A stretch of 64,000 bases of DNA, from contig JANVFP010000028.1 in assembly GCA_027919835.1 (NCBI GenBank), positions 1-64,000 on the forward strand, read 5' to 3'. Source of the DNA: Lentinula raphanica. Lineage: Eukaryota > Basidiomycota > Agaricomycetes > Agaricales > Omphalotaceae. Each line of letters starts with the position of its first letter. Position 1 is the stretch's first letter. The position numbers and the translations under genes are program-made. The notes beneath the pieces are model-generated. The model had not been told where the DNA came from. It saw only the letters and a list, made by a program, of their open reading frames with translations, and did not search any database. Positions 1-10,024 of the stretch are shown here, piece by piece.

Positions 1-891
1 CCTCAGCTTCAGCGTTGGGTGCCTGATGAACCAAAAGACTGGTCATTAGATATGGTGAATGCTGCCCAGTGTATTGATGATGATGCTAGGCCAGTGCTGG
101 ACTTGTTGAAATGTCTACCCTATGATTGGACCGACGATCATAGAAATGCCACCCGAGTTACAGAATTGTTACTCTCTTCCTTGCAAAAGGATATCATATT
201 CAAAAACGACGTTCTGCGTCCTCTTCTTTCCTATCGCAGTCTCCTGGACTTCTACAACATTCTGCGACACCGTCTTGCTGTTGCTGGGTTTGAAAGTTTC
301 TACTACTGGCTAGGAACTATTCCTGACAATGAAGTCAAGGATGATATTGGCTTGGATGATGAAGACAATGAAGCTTCCCTTGAGCTACAAGAGTCAATGA
401 AGAAGAAATTGCTTTCTGAAACTATTAGTATGCTGAATGGGGTGAAGACAAAGCTTCTTCAGACTGTCAATGGGGGCATTACTTTGCAAATTGATAGTGG
501 AAAGAAGAAGCCCACTCTCAAAAATGTGTTAGCTCCCAATGTTGCTGATGCATTCCAGCAGCTGTGTGAAGCTACTCTAGAGCAAGCAAATTTTGCCTCA
601 TCTTCATTACTTGGGTTGGTACCTGATGATGGAGATGTGGAGATGGAATCTGCCTTGTCTAGTTTGCTTGGAGAAGGACTGCAGGCCACCAGAGACGAAT
701 ATTCACGCTATGAAAAACACGCTGCTGATGTTACTATGGACGACGACTTTACCATGATAGATTTGGACAACAAAGCTAAAATGAAAGCAGTCTTCAGCTC
801 CATGACTGTTCCAGTAGATACTCAGAAGGAAAAGACCAAGGGCAAGAATAAGACTGGAAGCAAGGGAAAAGGCAAGGGCAAAGCAGATTAG
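1..891 (+). CDS. Unknown protein, 5'-truncated by the window edge
   Basis: The reading frame is open from base 1 to a TAG at 889-891, so about 296 C-terminal residues are visible and the true start lies to the left. I do not recognise the family. What can be seen is a helical N-terminal part without transmembrane segments, an acidic patch (DDIGLDDEDNE) and a strongly basic Lys/Gly/Ser tail (KGKNKTGSKGKGKGKAD) that could bind nucleic acid or act as a nuclear signal; that role is inference. Codon use is AT-rich compared with the housekeeping genes further right. Its neighbours are repeats and other uncharacterised genes, so it may be a host orphan or cargo of a mobile element. No intron is needed in the visible part. 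Confidence 0.6.
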   Translation, partial: PQLQRWVPDEPKDWSLDMVNAAQCIDDDARPVLDLLKCLPYDWTDDHRNATRVTELLLSSLQKDIIFKNDVLRPLLSYRSLLDFYNILRHRLAVAGFESFYYWLGTIPDNEVKDDIGLDDEDNEASLELQESMKKKLLSETISMLNGVKTKLLQTVNGGITLQIDSGKKKPTLKNVLAPNVADAFQQLCEATLEQANFASSSLLGLVPDDGDVEMESALSSLLGEGLQATRDEYSRYEKHAADVTMDDDFTMIDLDNKAKMKAVFSSMTVPVDTQKEKTKGKNKTGSKGKGKGKAD

Positions 892-2439
892 ATATATTGT
901 ATCTTATCAGTCTATATAATATGATGAATACTTTTGTATATAGTATAATTTTGAGTACTTTCTTGATTGATTCATAGCTATGCAAACTTCAGTGGAATAA
1001 AATATTATACGTTTAAGTGTTACTAATACCTTAAACGTTAAGATTGTGTTATGAAGCATTATATGTATTCTTAAACTCCATGGCATTTACATATTGAGTA
1101 AAGAAACTTTGGGAATTGGGAATACATAGGATAATGGAGAAACAGTAGAGATAATTGGGCAAGGACCTACAGGGCTGAAAACTATGAGGACATTGTCTGC
1201 CACCTAGTAATCTCTGGTACAGAAGCCATTCAATGGCACAGATTAGATCCATAGTGATGAGCTTCATTTTATGAAGCATAACATGTACTTCTAAGACCCC
1301 ACAAATTTCTCAAATATTCCCAGTATATTCCCTGATTTTTCCTGATTTTCCAATCATTTTTCCAGCCTTTATTCATCCCTAAAAGGCCTCTACAAGCATG
1401 CTCTATCAATGGCTGAGCCCTTGCCGAGCTGGCACTGATCTGGTGTTTCGGCATCTAAATGCCAAAGCGCCGCCTTTCTCTTTTTCCCACAGTTCATCTT
1501 CTTACTCGTCCTTCATCCCATCGATCTACACTTCCTTCCTCAACGCCATAGGACTTCCAGGACGACACATCCGAATGCAAAACACAATGGAAGGAACGTA
1601 AGGACAACAGGAGGCCCACTTAGAGGGTTGGAGGCTGCGATGATGCAGCCTGCCAACTGAATCTATCACTGGTGCGTAATCCATTCATCGAATGGATTAC
1701 CTCCATACTAACGGGGTCACAGCATCAGGATAACAACATCGTTGACTCGCGTCGATGATCCTGATTCAATCCAGTACCTCTTGGATCCCAATACCTCCAA
1801 TAAAACCTCAGCCCCGCTCTTTTTATGAGGCACCCTCGGTCCCAATGTGTCAACGTCGTTCTCGGCCTCTCTTTCTTTCGTTCACCCCTTCGTCATCTCT
1901 CCCTCATCAACGCCGGCACCCTCAACAGTCCGCTTAGTTGTCCTCATGACGATATACACGCCTTGCAAACCTTCTTTCGAGTTAAATCCCTGGCTCCATC
2001 TTGCCAACTTCGACATCGCCCCCTCTTTTTCCTGTACACCCTTTGTTCGGCTTGCCTACGTTGCCCTCGGCTTTTTGCCATCTCATTTTGTCATCTTTGA
2101 TGACACTGAAACCCTGGCACCTTGTGTTTTGCTATACAATCCATTCCAACCCCCCACTCCCTTCATTTTCGGCTCATATATATTTTGTCTGGCCACTCCT
2201 CTTCCTAGATCCATCATAGCCAATGCGTTTACGCATATCTACTCTCGCCGAAACCTCCTACTCACCCCACTCACCTCATCCGGCCTTCCTATCGTTGTCT
2301 AGATCCTATACACGTAACATCGGCGCCGCTCGCTATGTTTTTGTCATCCCAGCCTTGTATGCACACTCTGGCACCCGTACCTGGTTTGTGTATGTGTTAT
2401 TCTAGACCCGGACGAGTTAAGCCGAGTCATGATGACTCC
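892..2439. other. AT-rich intergenic stretch, no supported gene
   Basis: Open frames occur in several overlapping phases around 1.4-2.4 kb, but none has a recognisable domain or a consistent splice pattern. A short imperfect direct repeat sits near 1051-1075 and 1269-1293 (ATGAAGCAT followed by an A/T-rich tail). The C-rich stretch at 1800-2300 looks like decayed sequence. Confidence 0.5.
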
Positions 2440-2830
2440 TTGTCTGGTGTCATCTGATACTTTTCTTTTGTTTTTACACTTGATTTCTGTTACTCATAAA
2501 CAGCCGAATCAATGCATCTCTCTGCCGATTCGAGTCATTTTGAGTCATTGCTATTCATAACGTGCCAGCACGTCCCAGCACAGGGGCATGTCATCATGAT
2601 TATCATTATGGTGACACGTCCCACAGCCGACATTTACTTTATATTATATTACCTTTTATATGTTTACCTACCAAAAACCTATATAAACCCTATGTATTTT
2701 GTAAACCAATCCCCTGATTAGTTATTTTTAAAGGTTCTCAATACGATTCGGCTTTATTCTCTCATCTCAGTTTGGTTATCACCAGTGTAACAACAAGTGT
2801 ACTATTAACAACAAAGTTTCAGCGATTATG
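2440..2830 (+). mobile_element. Possible solo LTR / LTR remnant
   Basis: The stretch has a TATA-like TATATAAACCCTATG at about 2680 followed by a pyrimidine-rich leader. It ends with two CAACA motifs just before GATTATGAATCAC (about 2824-2836), which is complementary to an anticodon arm carrying CAU. That arrangement resembles copia-type LTRs that prime from a half initiator tRNA. The 5' end and a target duplication could not be fixed, and no gag or pol follows, so this is only a suggestion. Confidence 0.2.
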
Positions 2831-2908
2831 AATCACTCGGAATCCAGATCTTCGGTGTAGACTCATTAGCCTAGCAGTCTTTCTACAACGTTCTTTTGGA
2901 TGGAACGC

Positions 2909-3356
2909 TCGTAGCCTTTGTCTTTGGTGCCGTCGAGGGATAGAGCAATGAGCACCTAACACTCCAATAGGACCATTATTGACTTTTGTCAACACTGCTG
3001 AACTTAATGAGGTCCCATAGGACCATTGTCAACTCACATTGATGCATTTGACTCCATGAATGCTTTCTGGATCTTAACCACCCCAACAGAGATTAGCAAT
3101 ACTGGTCAGCAGAATGAAATGACATGGATATACCAGTCGTAAGATCTGGAAAGCACCCCTTCCTTGTACCAGTTACCTTCCACACCTCATCTTCGTCAAC
3201 CATGGCTGGTATACCTGTTCTTCGGCACGTCGCTAACTCCCCATCGTTATCCTTGTCTGGTCATCTCTGTCCTCTAAGCACACTTTGGCACCTCAACTTG
3301 TGATCGTAGCCTTTGTCTTTGGTGCCATTGAGGGATAGAGCAATGAGCACCTAACA
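2909..3356. repeat. 53-bp direct repeat pair
   Basis: A 53-bp unit beginning TCGTAGCCTTTGTCTTTGG and ending GAGCACCTAACA is present at 2909-2961 and again at 3304-3356 with only two or three substitutions. The 340 bp between them carry no recognised gene. It may mark duplicated ends of a decayed element. Confidence 0.75.
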
Positions 3357-3363
3357 GTCTGAT

Positions 3364-3600
3364 GGTACTAGGTGTACTATAGATACCATGTACACCAAAT
3401 ATATATCATGTATATTGAATTTGGTATGATTTGGAGGAATGTTATTTCTAAATTGTGTCGCGTAATTTTTTTTATTTTGCATTTTCAGAGCCAACAAGGT
3501 GCCTTTGAATTTTTTAATTATTTTTATGATTTTTTTCGGATTTTTTGCTACCCAATGAGATCCAGTTCTATTTTTAGACTAATTTCTTTTTTAGGCAATT
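3364..3600 (+). repeat. Dispersed ~225-bp repeat, copy 1
   Basis: The copy starts with GGTACTAGGTGTACTA, contains TTTGGTATGATTTGGA, then TTTTATTTTGCATTTTCAG and a T-rich 3' part with GATTTTTTTCGGATTTTTTG. The same order of blocks recurs at 10025-10560, about 6.7 kb away. No coding capacity is seen. Confidence 0.8.
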
Positions 3601-3876
3601 TTGATGTGCCAAAGGTACTATTTTTGGATTCCTCTGTCATATTGTGGCACCAGCACCTCAAGAAGCAAAAAAATATTTGACATCTACTATTAATAATATA
3701 TTGGTTTATATTAGCGTTTAAGCTTAATATTTGACTTAAACGCATGAAAAGGAATGATTATACTACCAAAGCTGTTTAAATTAGACTCTGTATTAGTATC
3801 TTGTTAAAAAAGTCAGAATTAGCAAGCTCAATGACAATATTGAATGTTATCATCATCTACATAATGAGATTCAACC

Positions 3877-4025
3877 TATTGATAATGAGAATGATTATAA
3901 TAATAATAATAACATTGTATCTTATCATGATCTTAATAATAATGATAATAATACCAATAATAATAATAATAATGATAATAATAATGATAATGACAATGAT
4001 AACATTGAATCTTATCATTATCTTG
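3877..4025 (+). repeat. AAT/GAT trinucleotide microsatellite
   Basis: A long run of ATAATAATAA units mixed with GATAAT and ATGATA, flanked by two ATCTTATCATGAT-like blocks. It lies just upstream of the promoter of the next gene. Confidence 0.85.
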
Positions 4026-4045
4026 ATGGTCATGTGATAAGTTTC

Positions 4046-4150
4046 TCACAGTTGATATATCATGTGATCAAAAACTCGGAGTATAAAAAGAAGCAATTCT
4101 TGTGACACTGTGACATTTCTCTCTTGATCTCTTACCACCATCATCTCCTA
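4046..4150 (+). promoter_or_regulatory. Promoter and leader, copy A (TATA at 4082)
   Basis: A block reading CAGTTGATATATCATGTGA, then TCAAAAACTCGG, then TATAAAAAG at 4082-4090 leads to a CT/CA-rich leader ending 10 bp before the ATG at 4160. The same block is repeated nearly base for base at 5823-5930 in front of the next gene. TATA-to-ATG distance is about 78 bp. Confidence 0.7.
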
Positions 4151-4159
4151 CCACAAATT

Positions 4160-5492
4160 ATGTCCAACCTGTCATCTCCTCTAACCTCTATCCATTCTCC
4201 TTCTCCAGCACCACCACCTTCTCCTCCACAACCTTCTTCTCCTCTTTCACCTCCACCCCCCTCACCTGCACCCCCCTCACCTGATCATCCTCCTTTTGTA
4301 AGTTTCAATCTATCATTGTTTTTGTTATATTAGTTATCTAAAGATTGTTTCAGTATGTCATGATCCCAGACGACAGTCCAGGATCAGATGTATTGAAAGG
4401 CAGATTTGAAAGCACCACCAGCAAACAGTATTCTAAATTTGAACTAACTCCAAGATGGACTGGGAAAGCTTCATTTGCAGTCACTAAAGGATCATAGTGA
4501 GTTGATATTGTTATAATAACTGCTTGATGTGCTAACTTCGATAATTAGTATTGCTGTGGCTTCTACGGGCCTCAATAATACTCCTGTTGATGTTGACAAT
4601 GATTTGTCCAAAATGTGGATAGCCGAAGTACTTAGGATCAGAAAAACAGCAGCAAAGGCTGTTATTCTTGAGATCCGGTACTTCCATAGATGGACAGAAA
4701 ATGAAGAGTGAGTTTTAGTTCAAATTTTTATAAATAAAAGATAGTGACTGTGCTCCAATTAGAATGATTACCTACCCAGTGAAGACTGCCCAAAAGCTTC
4801 AACATGCTGCAGGAGAGAATGAAGTGTTACATACTGGATGGGATGTGGGATATATCCTCAGTACAGATGTCTTTTGTGAGTGATTTTGCTATTCAAATAC
4901 TCCATAAATCTGACAGTCTTTTCAAGCTTTGGTGAACCTGATCAATATCGACTTTGACGAAACCAGTGGCCATCAACCTATTCCCTATGACACATTCTTC
5001 TTTCGACATCAGCTTACCTTACACGAATCAACCAAAAGTGGCCAGGCTCCTTGGCATACTAGAGTGATCGTCACCAAGGACAACAAGAAATCACAATTCT
5101 ATCATCCCAATCAAGACGCTCAGTATCTCTGTCCTACCTGTTCTCGCTGGGTTACCTTCAACATTGGAGGTGATCAGTTCAAAGAGGAAACCTTTCAGCC
5201 CCTTGACGATTACTTCGTTGACTCCCCAATTCCTGTTCTGCGAGGTGGTGGGTGGCTGTCTGTATTGAAGACGGTTTGGGAAGGAGTTGATAGGTTGTAT
5301 GGGTCTGAGGCAGCTAGAAGTTGGCTTCTAGCTGGCTCTGAATATGGATGGAATGATCACCATCTTGAAACTGATCAAGCCAAGGCTGCTGCTACTTTTA
5401 TGGTTAACCTCTACAATCATTTGAAGGATCCTAACTTAGTAGTTCATTGCAAGGTGGGAGCAGGCAGAAAGAGGAAGAGGGGGGGCAACTAG
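4160..5492 (+). CDS. Uncharacterised protein with possible BAH-like domain
   Basis: Five exons fit in phase: 4160-4297, 4354-4496, 4549-4707, 4763-4875 and 4927-5492, giving about 372 residues. The start is the first ATG after the TATA box. Residues 1-46 are a low-complexity Ser/Pro segment. Residues about 95-200 resemble the layout of a BAH chromatin-reader domain: WIAEVLRIR strand, ILEIRYFHRW, a GENEVLHTG segment, then an aliphatic strand ending in a YDTFFFRHQL block. A CPTC pair about 50 residues later could bind metal. The C-terminus is basic (GRKRKRGG), compatible with nuclear location. The BAH assignment is inference from pattern only; the alternative is an orphan family of mushrooms. 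The gene shares a duplicated promoter with the next gene, suggesting co-expression. Confidence 0.7.
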
Positions 5493-5767
5493 GCTAATAA
5501 TTGGCAATCTTGGTATATAAATGAAGTGAACTAATTGTATATAGAATATAGCTCAAGATAGATAGTCATATCAGTACATAAATGAAGAAAGCTAATTGTA
5601 TATAGAATATTGCTCAAGATAGATAGCATAGGTTAAAAAAATTATCCTTGGGACCATAGCTTTTAAGACTTAATTCAAATAGTTTGAGCACTTAAAATAC
5701 TCTTCCTAAGTGAAATTGCACTATGTTCATAAATTTGAACAATATTCATGGAAAAATAACATATGAT
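5493..5767 (+). repeat. Intergenic stretch with 61-bp tandem pair
   Basis: Two copies of a unit containing ATAAATGAAG, CTAATTGTATATAGAATAT and GCTCAAGATAGATAG lie at about 5515-5565 and 5576-5626, directly after the stop of the preceding gene. The rest is AT-rich without features. Confidence 0.7.
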
Positions 5768-6060
5768 TGCAAGTGATATCATGTGATCAAAAAACTCGGA
5801 CTGATCAAGTGATTAATTTCCCACAGTTGATATATCATGTGATCAAAAACTTCGGACTATAAAAAGCAGCAATTCTTGTGGCTGTGTGATATTTCTCTCT
5901 TAAACTCATACCACCACCATCTTCTCCTCACTACTATTTCCTATTCACTCTTACCTTTTGCTCACTACCATCTCCTACTCACTATCACCTCCTGCTCATC
6001 ACCATCACCATCACCTACTCACTATCACCTCCTGCTCATCACCACTACCTGGTTACTACC
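5768..6060 (+). promoter_or_regulatory. Promoter and expanded leader, copy B (TATA at 5858)
   Basis: TGATATCATGTGATCAAAAA occurs at about 5774 and its full-length form again at 5823, followed by TATAAAAAG at 5858-5866. It matches the promoter at 4046 over about 100 bp. Downstream, the leader is lengthened by a CT-rich minisatellite (units of CTATCACCTCCTGCTCATCAC) at 5960-6060, so the ATG lies about 225 bp after the TATA instead of 78. Confidence 0.65.
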
Positions 6061-6082
6061 ATCTCCTGCTTTGATTTGTTGC

Positions 6083-6830
6083 ATGTCCAAGTTGGAAAAC
6101 AAAGTAAGTACAGATATTATTCAAGAGTATTGATCAAATTATAATGAATATGAGTTAGACCACCATACTTGCAGATGATGCACCTGACAGGGAGGTTTTT
6201 AGCCGACTCCAGCATGCCGTCAATGCTCTTCCCTGTGATAATCGACCTTTTGTATGGCCTCGCTATCTTGCAGGCAAAGATGCTACCCAGATCAACTCCT
6301 GGTTTGCCCATGACCCTCCATTGCTGGAATACTACAGTTACCCTTCACGTTATACCAGTGATGTGAGGGGTGTTACAAGCAATGTCCGGATTCTTCTTGT
6401 CACCTTTCTACCCCAAGGCTGGATCCGAAGCAATCAGTTTGATGAATCTGGGGTGCTGAAATGGAAAACGGCAGTGTGGCATGTGAAAGCTGTTGCTTTG
6501 ATCAAGCCCAAGCTGGAAGCACCAAAGACAGAGAAAACTCGGATCCTTGTCTTTGATGTAGATGGTCAAGATGATGGAGATGTTGACATTACCACTATCC
6601 AACGACGTCGTGTCACTGATGTCTATCTTCACGAACTTCTCTATAAGCGCTTGGGAATGGGACGAAGCAATGAGATGTGGACCAATTATAAACATGACTT
6701 GAGAGGTGAAGGACTGTGTTTGAATACATCTGTAGAAAAGGCCAAGGAATGGATCAAGCATGGTGATCTTCCATGGCAAGGAGATGATGATCCTAGAGTT
6801 ATTAGAATGTTCAAAGTAATTAGACAATAG
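6083..6830 (+). CDS. Uncharacterised two-exon gene under the duplicated promoter
   Basis: Exon 1 is only MSKLENK (6083-6103), then a 55-nt GTAAGT...TTAG intron, then 6159-6830, giving 230 residues with no internal stop. This choice of acceptor at 6158 keeps the long frame open; the nearer acceptor at 6174 would break it. No domain is recognised. The protein is soluble, with a strand-rich middle (VRILLVTFLPQGW, KTAVWHVKAVALI, TRILVFDVDGQDDGDVDI) and a helical C-terminal part. The acidic FDVDGQDDGDVD stretch is notable but does not match a catalytic motif I can name. It appears to be expressed from a copy of the promoter of the preceding gene, so the two may work together; that is inference. 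Confidence 0.65.
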
Positions 6831-7300
6831 ATTACTAGACTATTCTCAATCATGTAGAGTCAAAATCTGCGTTTTAAAATTTTCAATGACTAAACGAAAC
6901 CTAACAACATAGGATGACACTTGTATATATAAATCTATATTAAAGTTAACAGTATTTAGGTGATGGTAGTTTATTTTTTCAAAATTGATCTTATTCTATG
7001 AAAATTTAGTAAAAAATGAAAGGAATAGACTAAAAATACTCTCATCAATCAAAGCTACCTCATTGGCTCTAAAAACATGAAATAAAAACGAAAACCAGAC
7101 ACTTTTGACTACTAATGTTGCTCAAAACTATGCTACATTGAGTATAAATGATATAGATATTGTTTTCATTATATTTCATACTGTTAATGATCTAGAATAA
7201 CTTATATTATGTAGTAATGACTGGTTTAATATATATATATTAGCATTGATAGAGTTATATTGAGGTAAATATCAAAGTTGACATTGAAATTGTCAAAACT
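6831..7300. other. AT-rich spacer, no gene seen
   Basis: Very A/T-rich, with a short (AT)n run near 7220. Nothing else is supported. Confidence 0.5.
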
Positions 7301-7439
7301 ACATTGAGAGAACATGAGTATTGATATTGAAGCTGACTTGACTGGTTTCAGATCACTGTAACTAGTGTAAGGTTTATATAACTAGTTTACAGCCAATATA
7401 GCCAGTTTGAGATTGACATTGGTAGTTAGAGCTCAATAT

Positions 7440-7995
7440 TGAGGTCAACATTGATATTAGCATTAAGGTGGACATTGGTAGTTGACGGTCAACATGGATA
7501 GTTTGAGATTGACATTGTGGTTGACATTGAGGTCGACATTGTGGGTTCAAGGTCTATGTTGGTGGTTACAGGTCGACATTGGTAGTTACAGGTCGACATT
7601 GGTTGTTAGAGGTCGACATTGGTAGCTAGTGGTTGACATTGGTCATTAGAGGTCGACATTGAGGTCGACATTGGTAGTTAGAGCTCAACATTGAGGTCGA
7701 CATTGAGGTCGACATTGGTAGTTAGAGGTCAACATTGAGGTCAACATTGAGGTCGACATTGGTAGCTAGCGGTCGACATTGGTCATTAGAGGTCGACATT
7801 GAGGTCGACATTGGTAGTTAGAGGTCGACATTGGTAGTTAGAGGTCGACATTGAGGTCGACATTGGTAGCTAGCGGTCGACATTGGTCATTAAAGGTCGA
7901 CATTGAGGTCGACATTGGTAGTTAGAGGTCGACATTGAGGTCGATATTGAGGTCGACATTGTCAGTTTGAGGTCAACACTAGTGGTTAAAGGTCG
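7440..7995 (+). repeat. GGTCGACATTG tandem minisatellite
   Basis: About 25-30 copies of an 11-20 bp unit built from GAGGTCGACATT with alternating spacers GGTAGTTA, GAGGTC or GGTCATTA. The order of spacers forms a higher-order period of roughly 80-110 bp. Degenerate units (TTGACATTG, TCAACATTG) extend left to about 7270. Confidence 0.9.
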
Positions 7996-8043
7996 ACCTA
8001 TGTAATTCGTTTTTGAAATTTAAGCAGCTAAACGCAAATTAGA

Positions 8044-8120
8044 TGTCGACGTGTGTTATAATTACTGATGGTGTTCATTAAAGAAAGGTCGACCTTCAGT
8101 AATTATAACACACATCGACA
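8044..8120. repeat. Hairpin: 25-bp inverted repeat with palindromic loop
   Basis: TGTCGACGTGTGTTATAATT plus ACTGA (8044-8068) is the reverse complement of 8096-8120 apart from one mismatch. The 27-bp loop contains AAGGTCGACCTT, itself a perfect 12-bp palindrome. A second perfect palindrome, GGATCCACATGTGGATCC, follows at 8127-8144. The hairpin sits right at the end of the minisatellite. Confidence 0.85.
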
Positions 8121-8144
8121 TCGACCGGATCCACATGTGGATCC

Positions 8145-9140
8145 AGGGTGTAATATAAATAGGAGCTTGGGCGCATCGAGCGGAATGGGACTGTCCATAT
8201 GGGATTCCGAAGATATGGGTTATCGCGTACGTCGTCAGTCAATACTTTTTATCATCAGTCAACTAACGCTGCCTTCGTCGTGAAGCTGTGGCCCCCGTAT
8301 ATTTCATCCACACTATACCATTCGACTCTTCTACCCTACGCGCCCGTACGCGTATTACACCATTCACCAACACAGGCTGTGGCACGGCTTTTATCCGACG
8401 GGAAGTCGGTTCATCACGTTTGGGGGATATAGTCCATCTTTTGTTGCAAGAATAAGTGTACCGATTTGAGTTGATTTGATATTGCAAGCTTTTTGTACTG
8501 TATATAGTAGTGTGCTGTATTATACGATCGTGCTGTATTTCTTGGATATTGTAAATTGGGTATTGTAGAATGAGTATTGTAGATTATTTGTACTGCACTT
8601 GAATGCAAACGAGACTGCTCTGAGCTGAAATCTTTAGTATATTATATACATCCGACCTTCTTCCGACATTTGACCACTTGAGACTTCAAGCAATTACGAC
8701 CCTACCAGCACGGCCACAAGTGAGTCTCAGATGCATGCTACACTGCTATGAACAGCTGAGATATGTATCATGAGCAATGAGTAGTACTTTAGATACTTCT
8801 GACTCTCTTCTGACTCTCTTCCGACATCCAACTTTCTTCCGACATTGGATCAATTAAGACATTAAACAGCTTCAAGCAGCCCTCAGAGCTACTCCAAAAT
8901 GCCACTGATATCTGACATGATCACATAGACTATAAGATAGTACCATGGATGCATCTGACTGTCTTCTAACTTTCTTCCGACATTTGACTTTCTTCCGATA
9001 TCGGAGCGCTTATGTGCTTTATTTTTTTTGCTACAAGGTAAGCAATGACTTTAACCGTCAATGAGAGTACTGATAGAGTCTCAGCATAGTATATAGGTAA
9101 TGCACCATGCATGGATCTGATGTTCTTCTGATATCAGAGC
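8145..9140. other. No gene; short TCTTCCGACAT-type repeats
   Basis: Scattered copies of CTTCTGACTCTCTTC and TTCTTCCGACATTTGAC occur at about 8660, 8810, 8840 and 8970. No coding frame or RNA gene is recognised. Confidence 0.5.
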
Positions 9141-9540
9141 CAGGACTACAATATAATATATGAGACATGTCAGATCTAAGTCGGATCTGACATAGAGCGC
9201 TTAACTGCTGTAAAACAGTGCTTCAATCAATATTGAGATATATAGTACAGCTCAATAGTAGCTACTATGAGTGCTGAAAATATGACAAACTATTATTGTA
9301 AAACCAGGACTATAATATGATATACGAGACATGTTAGATCTAAGTCGGATCTGACATAGAGCGCTTAACTACTGTAAAACAGTGCTTCAATTGCTATTGA
9401 GATATATAGTACAGCTCAATAGTAGCTACTATGAGTGCTGAAAATATGACAAACTATTATTGTAAAACCAGGACTATAATATGATATACAAGACATGTTA
9501 GATCTGAGTCGGATCCGACATGGAGCGCTTAATTGCTCTA
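9141..9540 (+). repeat. 164-bp tandem repeat, 2.4 copies
   Basis: Units start with CAGGACTA at 9141, 9305 and 9469, giving an exact period of 164 bp. Each carries AGTCGGATCTGACATAGAGC, ACAGTGCTTCAAT and CAATAGTAGCTACTATGAG. The third copy stops at about 9540. Copies differ by only a few bases, so the amplification is recent. Confidence 0.9.
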
Positions 9541-10024
9541 TTTTTTCTCACATATAATTTTCATTGTCGTCATGATTTTCTATACCAACAGTGATGCACA
9601 ATATGTGTCTAGGTATACTCCTGAGCATCCTAGATAGTAGTTGAGTAAAACACTCATCGTGGTTGTGGTGAATAACAGTGAAATTTTTGTGCCTATAGAA
9701 AGCGTGGGAAAGAAGCTGTCATTTCTGCTCATTGCCTACAACGTCCATAACGCGCCATCCCCTTAATTATATCGTTAGGTGAAAATTTTCTGGAGGTCCT
9801 GGAGGGTATTCTAAGTGTTCTCTATTCACCAATATGCTGTATATTTTTGATAAATTAACCCACTCGCTATATAGGACAGGGTAATACTGTTTTGAGTATT
9901 TTCATTGCCAACTGTGTTAAGTATGATACATATAAGTACTGTTCCGAGTTTTAGTGTGTTAAATGTGATGAGTACTAAGTATACTGAACATATTGAGTGA
10001 TATAAATTGTTCTGAGTTTTTAAG

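Noticed and set aside
1847..2302. 151-codon plus-strand frame
   Set aside because: Three overlapping frames are equally open in this C/T-rich stretch and none has recognisable content.
7440..9540. CRISPR-like array
   Set aside because: The repeats are contiguous minisatellite and 164-bp tandem units without unique spacers, in a eukaryotic genome.
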